NCBI GenBank assembly: GCA_030830765.1
Contig: JAURMJ010000238.1
Coordinates: forward strand, 1 to 6,611
Length of the DNA: 6,611 nt
Source: Quisquiliibacterium sp.
GTDB taxonomy: Bacteria > Pseudomonadota > Gammaproteobacteria > Burkholderiales > Burkholderiaceae_E
Direction of reading: 5' to 3'
A program made the translations under genes and the position numbers. Of the stretch, positions 1 to 4,574 are shown piece by piece. Positions within the stretch are counted from its first letter, which is position 1. Every line of letters starts with the position of its first letter. Under the pieces are notes generated by a model, which ran no database searches, was not told where the DNA came from, and was given only the letters and a program-made list of their open reading frames with translations.

Positions 1-201
1 AATCGGTATCACCACCCGAATGCACTGGTGCTTGATCGATATCGCAAGCGCGCAATCCGGATCCTGCGCAGCGACGACCATGCTGCAATCAGGATTCAGA
101 TGCGCGTCGGCCAAACCCCGATGGTCTCGTTGTTTCGCCGCGATGATCGGCGCTATTGGAGAATTCGGACCGCCTTGCCCGCATCGGAAACTGTCGACTG
201 A
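1..201 (+). CDS. 3' end of an unrecognised gene (partial, runs off the left edge)
   Basis: Reading frame 1 is open from the first base to a TGA at 199-201, giving 66 residues with no start inside the window that needs to be the real one. The peptide is arginine-rich and ends ...RYWRIRTALPASETVD. Codon-position composition supports coding: by my hand count about 65% GC at third positions, about 59% at first and about 47% at second, the order expected for a GC-rich genome. The competing frame 2 is also open here, but its product is Cys- and Trp-rich and overlaps the bdh coding sequence antisense, so I prefer frame 1. The stop lies 21 nt from the bdh stop on the other strand, a compact convergent arrangement. 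I do not recognise the family, and 66 residues are too few to assign a function. Confidence 0.45.
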   Translation, partial: NRYHHPNALVLDRYRKRAIRILRSDDHAAIRIQMRVGQTPMVSLFRRDDRRYWRIRTALPASETVD

Positions 202-222
202 CCGAAGGTGGCAGTTCGCAAA

Positions 223-1005
223 TTATTGGGCAGTCCAGCCACCGTCGATGGTCCAGGCCGCACCGCGCACCTGCTGCGCGGCATCTGAGCACAGAAACAG
301 CAGCAGTTCGCCGATCTGCTCCGGGGTGACAAAATCGACCGACGGTTGTTTCTCGGAGAGCAATGCGACCTTCGCCTCCTCGACGCTGATCCCCTGAGCA
401 GCAGCCCGCGCATCAATCTGCTTCTGGACCAACGGCGTAAGAACCCACCCCGGACAGATCGCATTGCAGGTAATGCCGCTACGGGCGTTTTCCAGCGCGA
501 CGACCTTGGTCAGCCCGACGATGCCATGCTTGGCTGCGACATAGGCAGCCTTCTCGACAGACGCGACCAGGCCATGGACAGAAGCGATATTCACGATCCG
601 TCCCCAGCCACGGGACTTCATGGCCGGCAGCGTGCAGCGGATCGTATGAAATGCTGATGACAGGTTGATTGCGATGATGGCATCCCAGCGCTCAGTCGGG
701 AACTGGTCAACCGGCGCGACGTGTTGGATCCCTGCGTTGTTGACCAGAATATCGATGCCGCCGAAACGCTGCTCGGCGGACGTGATCATCTTTTCGATCT
801 GATCCGGACGGGTCATGTCGGCGTTGTCGTAGGCCACCTGCACTCCAAATTCCGATTCAATTCCGGCGCGCAGTTTCTCGATTTCGGCGCCATCGCCAAA
901 GCCATTGAGCAGGACGTTTGCCCCGGCACCAGCGAGGGCTCGGGCCATTCCGAGCCCGATCCCGCTGGTGGATCCCGTGACCAGTGCCGTCTTCGCTTTC
1001 AGCAT
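223..1005 (-). CDS. bdhA: (R)-3-hydroxybutyrate dehydrogenase (SDR family)
   Basis: This 260-residue cytoplasmic short-chain dehydrogenase interconverts (R)-3-hydroxybutyrate and acetoacetate with NAD, the last step of PHB mobilisation. The cofactor motif TGSTSGIG is at residues 10-17, NNAG at 89-92, and the catalytic set is N114, S142, Y155 and K159. The substrate-binding residues known from Pseudomonas fragi HBDH (Q94, H144, K152, W187, Q196, W257) all occur here at the same numbers, and the length is the same, so specificity is unusually clear for an SDR. The protein ends with the usual IDGGWTAQ-type tail. I chose the ATG at 1003-1005 because AGGGAG (1011-1016, minus strand) lies 5 nt upstream. 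An upstream in-frame ATG at 1035 has no ribosome site, and a longer reading to 1110 would run into the divergent hydrolase gene. The hydrolase starts 46 nt away on the other strand and probably acts upstream in the same pathway. Confidence 0.96.
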   Translation of the reverse strand: MLKAKTALVTGSTSGIGLGMARALAGAGANVLLNGFGDGAEIEKLRAGIESEFGVQVAYDNADMTRPDQIEKMITSAEQRFGGIDILVNNAGIQHVAPVDQFPTERWDAIIAINLSSAFHTIRCTLPAMKSRGWGRIVNIASVHGLVASVEKAAYVAAKHGIVGLTKVVALENARSGITCNAICPGWVLTPLVQKQIDARAAAQGISVEEAKVALLSEKQPSVDFVTPEQIGELLLFLCSDAAQQVRGAAWTIDGGWTAQ

Positions 1006-1033
1006 GTTTTCTCCCTGATAAGATTTGCTGCTC

Positions 1034-1039
1034 ATTTTA
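1034..1039 (-). promoter_or_regulatory. Candidate -10 element for bdhA
   Basis: On the minus strand these bases read TAAAAT, a 5/6 match to the sigma70 -10 consensus. They would place a transcript start near 1027 and give bdhA a leader of about 22 nt that contains its ribosome site. No good -35 hexamer lies 16-18 nt upstream, so the call is weak. The bdhA/hydrolase gap is only 46 nt, so any promoter must sit here or inside the neighbouring coding sequence. Confidence 0.25.
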
Positions 1040-1051
1040 CAAGGGGGAATT

Positions 1052-1900
1052 GTGAGCCAGCCGACACTGCGACATGTCACGTGTGCCAGTCCCAAAGGAC
1101 TCCATCGCATCGGTTACACCGAATGGGGTCGACCAGACGCACCGGTTCTGATGTGCGTGCACGGACTGACGCGAAACGGACGTGATTTCGATCCGGTGGC
1201 TGAGCGCCTGGGGGACCGTTATCGCGTGATCTGCCCCGACATGATCGGGCGCGGGCCCTCAGATTTCGCTCCCGATCCATCGCTGTATGCCGTGCCACAG
1301 TATCTGGCCGATTGCGTCACGTTGATCGCCCGGCTGGATGTCGAACATGTCATCTGGCTGGGCACATCAATGGGAGGGGTGATCGGCATGTTGTTGGCTG
1401 CCTTGCCCGGCAATCCTATTTCGCGATTGATCCTGAACGACATCGGTCCGGAAATCGGTAGCGTCGGGGTCGAGAAAATCGCAAGCTATATCGGTGATGA
1501 CCCAAGCTTCGCAAGCTTCGAGGCAGGCGAAGCTGATCTTCGCGGCCGCATGGGTGAGTTCGGTGAACATACCGACGATCAGTTTCGCTATCTGTCGCGG
1601 CATTATGTTGTCCAGCGGGATGGGCGCTGGACCTTTCACTACGATCCGACCATTGCCATTGCCTTCAAGGCGGCTGCAGCCCAACCGGCTGTCAGCCTAT
1701 GGCCTTTCTATGAGTCGATCAATTGCCCGGTCCGTGTCATCCGTGGCGCGAATTCAACGATCCTGAATGAAGATTGTGCGCGGCAGATGGCCATGCGCGG
1801 GCCCAAGGCCCTGATCACAGAAATCCCCAATGTCGGGCATGCTCCAACACTGATCAGCGATGACCAGCTGCAGATTGTGGAGAACTTTCTGCTCGACTGA
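1052..1900 (+). CDS. Alpha/beta hydrolase, possible intracellular 3-hydroxybutyrate-oligomer hydrolase
   Basis: The 282-residue product is a cytoplasmic alpha/beta-fold hydrolase with no signal peptide. Visible motifs, numbered from GTG 1052, are the oxyanion-loop region HGLTRNGRDFD (37-47), the nucleophile elbow GTSMGG (104-109, Ser106) and the late catalytic histidine in VGHAPTL (His263). The usual acid position after strand 7 (RGxxSD in relatives) reads RGANST, so Asp is replaced by Thr236. Asp130, in the conserved LILNDIGPEI segment after strand 6, could substitute. The start is set at GTG 1052, preceded by AAGGGGG at 1041-1047. A TTG at 1025 is in frame but lies upstream of that ribosome site. 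It is divergent from bdhA and 51 nt upstream of the ridA-family gene, probably its operon partner. The bdhA neighbour suggests cleavage of 3-hydroxybutyrate oligomers, as for PhaY/PhaZc-type enzymes, but this is inference. Another carboxyl-ester or lactone substrate is possible. Confidence 0.85.
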   Translation: MSQPTLRHVTCASPKGLHRIGYTEWGRPDAPVLMCVHGLTRNGRDFDPVAERLGDRYRVICPDMIGRGPSDFAPDPSLYAVPQYLADCVTLIARLDVEHVIWLGTSMGGVIGMLLAALPGNPISRLILNDIGPEIGSVGVEKIASYIGDDPSFASFEAGEADLRGRMGEFGEHTDDQFRYLSRHYVVQRDGRWTFHYDPTIAIAFKAAAAQPAVSLWPFYESINCPVRVIRGANSTILNEDCARQMAMRGPKALITEIPNVGHAPTLISDDQLQIVENFLLD

Positions 1901-1951
1901 TGCCATGACTGAATTTTTAGACCAACAGACTTAACTGAATGGAGTGAACTG

Positions 1952-2302
1952 ATGACGATTAAACGACTGCACGTCGGCCCGCGGATGTCCGAGGTCGCGA
2001 TTCATGCGGGGGTCGCGTACCTCGCTGGACAGGTGGCTAACGATCCCAAGCTGGATATCACCGGCCAGACGCAGCAGGTCCTTGCTGCGGTCGATCGCCT
2101 GCTGGGCGAGGCCGGGTCCGACAAGACCCGCATTTTGCAGGCGACCATCTTCCTTCGCACGATGGACGATTTTTCGGCCATGAATGCGGTTTGGGATCAA
2201 TGGGTGGTTGCTGGTCAGACCCCACCGCGGGCAACGGTCGAAGCCAAGCTGGCCACGCCCGACTACCTGGTCGAGGTCAAGGTGATTGCAGCGCAAGCCT
2301 GA
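1952..2302 (+). CDS. RidA/YjgF-family protein, YoaB-like
   Basis: This small 116-residue cytoplasmic protein covers the whole RidA (YjgF/YER057c/UK114) domain. RidA itself hydrolyses reactive enamine/imine intermediates, and members form trimers. The family signature is present near the C-terminus as PPRATVEAKL followed by YLVEVKV. It keeps the arginine (Arg93, equivalent to E. coli RidA Arg105) that binds the imine carboxylate, and Glu108 at the second signature position. The N-terminus (MTIKRLHVGPRMSEVAIH) and the segment ATIFLRTMDDFSAMN resemble E. coli YoaB more than RidA proper, so its substrate should not be assumed to be 2-aminoacrylate. The ATG at 1952 has GGAG at 1941-1944, 7 nt upstream. 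It follows the hydrolase gene by 51 nt on the same strand with no obvious terminator between, so co-transcription is likely. It converges on the iron-binding-protein gene, with 29 nt between stops. Confidence 0.93.
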   Translation: MTIKRLHVGPRMSEVAIHAGVAYLAGQVANDPKLDITGQTQQVLAAVDRLLGEAGSDKTRILQATIFLRTMDDFSAMNAVWDQWVVAGQTPPRATVEAKLATPDYLVEVKVIAAQA

Positions 2303-2331
2303 GGGCTCGATGGCCGACTGCGTGTCGGATG

Positions 2332-3384
2332 TCAGCGCCAGCGGACCCGGTCGATGATCTTGGCTGCTTCCATCTGGCTGCGTCCGATCGCGCTGATCGG
2401 CAACCTGTCGGCTTTGAATTGTCCAAGGGATTCCAGAGCCGGGTTGTTGATCTTGGCCGACGCGACGACCGGCCATTCGTTGTTGCCGTCGGCCAGATAG
2501 ATCTGCGCCTGATCGCTGGCCAGGTACTCGAGGAAGGTGACCGCTGCCTCACGGTGGGGCGCAGCGTGAGCGATTCCGCCGCCTGAGACATTCACATGCG
2601 TACCCCAGCTGGACTGGTTCGGCATCACCACGCCGACTTTCGCGACAATTTGCTGATCCTGCGGCTTTTTAGAGCGCATGAGTCGCGCAAGGTAGTAGGT
2701 GTTGGTCAGCGCCACTGCGCATTCGCCGCTGGCGACCGCCTTGATCTGATCGGTATCCCCTCCGCGCGGCGATCTCGCGAAATTGGCGACGACGCCTTTT
2801 GCCCAATGCTCGGCAGCTGCCTGACCCAGGTGTTCCGACATCGCGCCGATCAGCGAAAGCATGTACGGATGCATGCCGCTGCGCGTGCAGACCTTGCCCT
2901 TGAGTTCGGGGCGAGCCAGATCTTCGTAGTTACGGACCAGACTGGGATCGATTTTTTCCTTGTTGTAGACGATCGCTCTGGCGCGCGTCGAGATCGCGAA
3001 CCATTCGCTGCCCTTGCCGTCGTCCCTGGCCCGCAGATGTTCGGGAATCCGGTTTTTCAGAAGCGCTGAGTCGAGTGGCTGGAACAAACCCTCGATTTGA
3101 GCCTTCCACAGGCGCGCCGCGTCGACAAGCAGCACGACATCGGCAGGGCTGTTCTTGCCTTCGTTGCGCAGGCGCTCAAGCAGGGCTTCGTCGCCGGCTT
3201 CTATCCGATTGATTCGGATCCCGGTCTGCTTGGTGAAGTTCGAGTACAGCGCTTCATCCGTCTGATAGTGACGCGCAGAGTAGAGGTTGAGCACGGTGTC
3301 TTTTGCAAAGACGGGTTGCGCGAAGCCGGCAACGGCGGACAGGCCAAGCCACAGGAGCGTTAATGCGGATTTCGGGCGGTTCAT
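2332..3384 (-). CDS. Periplasmic Fe(III)-binding protein of an ABC transporter (FbpA/FutA type)
   Basis: This 350-residue exported solute-binding protein should capture ferric iron in the periplasm and hand it to an inner-membrane ABC importer. Residues 1-27 form a Sec signal peptide: basic start MNRPK, hydrophobic core, and probable cleavage after VFA before KDTVLNLYS. No lipobox Cys is present. The metal-ligand pattern fits the FutA/IdiA group: H39 and Y40 in SARHY, Y174 in MHPYMLSL, and the paired Y230-Y231 in TNTYYLAR. Assuming that cleavage, H39/Y40 become mature residues 12/13, as in FutA. Length is normal for the family. The start at 3384 gives the correct signal peptide, although the Shine-Dalgarno sequence is weak. 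A Fur-box-like palindrome and an extended -10 lie about 125-155 nt upstream on this strand. No permease or ATPase gene adjoins it, so it is an orphan binding protein that must use a transporter encoded elsewhere. Confidence 0.93.
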   Translation of the reverse strand: MNRPKSALTLLWLGLSAVAGFAQPVFAKDTVLNLYSARHYQTDEALYSNFTKQTGIRINRIEAGDEALLERLRNEGKNSPADVVLLVDAARLWKAQIEGLFQPLDSALLKNRIPEHLRARDDGKGSEWFAISTRARAIVYNKEKIDPSLVRNYEDLARPELKGKVCTRSGMHPYMLSLIGAMSEHLGQAAAEHWAKGVVANFARSPRGGDTDQIKAVASGECAVALTNTYYLARLMRSKKPQDQQIVAKVGVVMPNQSSWGTHVNVSGGGIAHAAPHREAAVTFLEYLASDQAQIYLADGNNEWPVVASAKINNPALESLGQFKADRLPISAIGRSQMEAAKIIDRVRWR

Positions 3385-3508
3385 GAGTTCGATCTGAGGT
3401 TTTGGGCAAGAGGAAGGCTAGGGTGGATTTCACCGGAAGCGGGGTCCGTCATCGGTTTTGACACGGTCCCGTGCGTGATCGGGATAGACAGCGAAGTGCA
3501 TCGTTTGA

Positions 3509-3517
3509 ATTATAACA
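3509..3517 (-). promoter_or_regulatory. Extended -10 promoter element for the iron-binding-protein gene
   Basis: The minus strand reads TGTTATAAT here, a perfect TATAAT (3509-3514) with the TGn extension. No convincing -35 hexamer lies 16-18 nt upstream, which is typical of extended -10 promoters. The predicted transcript start is near 3502, leaving a leader of about 118 nt before the ATG at 3384. The Fur-like palindrome abuts it directly upstream, the right place to block RNA polymerase. Confidence 0.65.
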
Positions 3518-3540
3518 GTAATGCGAATCGTTCGCATTAC
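3518..3540 (-). promoter_or_regulatory. Fur box (perfect palindrome)
   Basis: Two perfect 10-base arms, GTAATGCGAA and TTCGCATTAC, flank a 3-base centre. The 19-bp core at 3520-3538 matches the classical Fur consensus, AATGATAAT and its mirror around one central base, at 13 of the 18 non-central positions. The mismatches are the CG/G/C substitutions often seen in high-GC proteobacterial Fur boxes. The site abuts the extended -10 of the ferric-binding-protein gene, so iron-loaded Fur would be expected to repress it. Position, symmetry and the downstream gene all agree. Fur binding itself is inferred. Confidence 0.8.
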
Positions 3541-3598
3541 GTAAATCTTCAGAGCAAGGGGGATGCGATGCGTCGGTCAGGCGCACTCAGAGCAACGC

Positions 3599-4306
3599 TC
3601 AGTGCAGGGACGGTAAGGCCAAGATTGATTCAGTTGACCCTTGGGGACTTTCGCCAAACTCAATCGGTTCTGGATCCCTTCGTACCAAGGTCGCGCGCGA
3701 TCGGTACAGCTCGAACTCGCCGGCCGATCCGCCCAAGGTTTGAGGCTCATGGGCATCGAGCAGCCTGCTGATGTCATCAGGAATCAGCGAAATCTGCGTG
3801 TTGAGCAACTCATTGGGATCGGCAACGCGTCGGGCGCCATTAAAACGCGTTGCCCAGTAGCGACCCGACATGTTGTCGACCTTGACTTTGCGGCCACGCC
3901 CCGGCGCATGAACAAACTTCCCATCGCCAATGTAGATGCCGACATGTGAGAAGGCACGACGCATGGTGTTGAAGAACACCAGGTCGCCAGGGCGAAGCTC
4001 CGTGCGCGATATCGCATCACCCGCACGGCTGATATCGACCGAACGTCGGGGCAGCCCCAGATCCAGTGCTTCCTTGAAAACATGTCTGACAAACCCACTG
4101 CAATCAAGACCGTTGTCAGGTGAATTGCCGCCGAACTTGTAATTGACGCCAAGCAGCGAAAGCGCCCTCAGGACGAGCTCCGCGCCGACTGTGGATGAGG
4201 TACTGACTGCCTGATCGGTCTCCGTCGCCCGAGCCGGCTGAACCATGCTGGTTGCAAATAAAGCCAGCGTAAAGGTGAGCCATGACGCGAGGAGGCGGAG
4301 CGACAT
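3599..4306 (-). CDS. Exported NlpC/P60 (C40) peptidoglycan endopeptidase, MepS-like
   Basis: The 235-residue product should cut peptide cross-links or stem peptides of peptidoglycan in the periplasm. Residues 1-27 are a signal peptide (MSLRLLASW..., hydrophobic core, probable cleavage after PARA). No lipobox Cys is present, so unlike E. coli MepS (Spr) it is probably soluble. The catalytic domain spans about 41-162: C69 in LDCSGF, H121 in FSHVGIYIG and H133 in KFVHAPG, close to the Spr triad numbering (68/119/131). RPGDLVFF (105-112) is also typical. About 70 residues follow the domain, a tail without recognisable fold that ends in a Ser/Glu/Pro-rich stretch. I chose ATG 4306 because it begins the signal peptide exactly. 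The in-frame ATG at 4417 has a better ribosome site (GAGGGA) but would bury the signal sequence behind 37 residues and overlap a likely promoter. It lies upstream of the iron-binding gene on the same strand, with a 214-nt gap and a separate promoter. Confidence 0.9.
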   Translation of the reverse strand: MSLRLLASWLTFTLALFATSMVQPARATETDQAVSTSSTVGAELVLRALSLLGVNYKFGGNSPDNGLDCSGFVRHVFKEALDLGLPRRSVDISRAGDAISRTELRPGDLVFFNTMRRAFSHVGIYIGDGKFVHAPGRGRKVKVDNMSGRYWATRFNGARRVADPNELLNTQISLIPDDISRLLDAHEPQTLGGSAGEFELYRSRATLVRRDPEPIEFGESPQGSTESILALPSLH

Positions 4307-4370
4307 TTTCAGGAATGTGGTGGGAGGACAGAAAACCAGGTCGGAAATGACAGCTAGGCTTGCCTTGCGA

Positions 4371-4399
4371 AGGCTAAGGAATCCTGCGCTCCCTGTCAA
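4371..4399 (-). promoter_or_regulatory. Candidate sigma70 promoter for the C40 peptidase gene
   Basis: On the minus strand a perfect TTGACA (4394-4399) is followed after 17 nt by TAGCCT (4371-4376), a poor -10 with only T, A and the final T matching. A start near 4364 would give the gene at 4306 a leader of about 58 nt. If used, this promoter excludes the longer ATG at 4417 as the start. Confidence 0.3.
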
Positions 4400-4482
4400 A
4401 GTCCGGGAAGCGGCCATCTATCCCTCTGAGGCGGGACAGGATCTGGAGCGAGCCCTTGTCAGCACAGAGTCAGGTCGGGTCT

Positions 4483-4488
4483 TAGAAT
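4483..4488 (+). promoter_or_regulatory. Candidate -10 element for prpE
   Basis: TAGAAT at 4483-4488 matches the -10 consensus at 5 of 6 bases and would give prpE a leader of about 80 nt. The nearest -35-like hexamer, TTGTCA at 4456-4461 (5/6), is 21 nt away, too far for a standard promoter, so an activator or a different promoter may be involved. The remainder of the 268-nt gap to the divergent C40 gene shows no recognisable operator. Confidence 0.25.
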
Positions 4489-4574
4489 GCATCTGCGCGC
4501 AAGGTCCGCCGATCACTTGCCTGTCGGGCGGGTAGCGACCCTGTCAAAACAAAGCGAACGAGGAGACAAACAGG

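Noticed and set aside
20..397. Plus-strand open frame of 125 residues across the bdhA 3' end
   Set aside because: It is antisense to bdhA, has an unnatural Cys/Trp/Ser-rich composition and resembles no family I know. Frame 1 (1-201) is the better coding candidate on this strand.
1006..1110. N-terminal extension of bdhA up to 1110, or start at ATG 1035
   Set aside because: There is no ribosome site before either. The extension overlaps the divergent hydrolase gene, and the 260-residue form from 1005 aligns residue for residue with characterised 3-hydroxybutyrate dehydrogenases.
1504..1534. Repeated AAGCTTCG followed by an inverted CGAAGCT
   Set aside because: It lies inside the hydrolase coding sequence, encodes an ordinary peptide (PSFASFEAGEA), and is short enough to be chance.
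2314..2328. Hairpin between the RidA-like gene and the iron-binding gene
   Set aside because: The stem is only 5 bp (CCGAC/GTCGG) with no T-run on either side. That is too weak to call a terminator.
3583..3605. Hairpin at the end of the C40 peptidase gene as terminator
   Set aside because: GCACT/AGTGC and GAGC/GCTC pair, but with a 2-nt bulge, and no T-run follows on the minus strand. It also includes the stop codon.
4444..4462. Sigma54-type -24/-12 promoter before prpE
   Set aside because: TGGAGCG...TTGTC looks similar, but the GG-to-GC spacing is off by one base and the -12 GC is GT. No PrpR-like gene is in view.
4391..4548. Direct repeat CCCTGTCAAA at 4391-4400 and 4539-4548 as an operator pair
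   Set aside because: Two 10-base copies 148 nt apart, without symmetry or further matching, are not enough to claim a binding site. The first copy is better explained as part of a possible -35.
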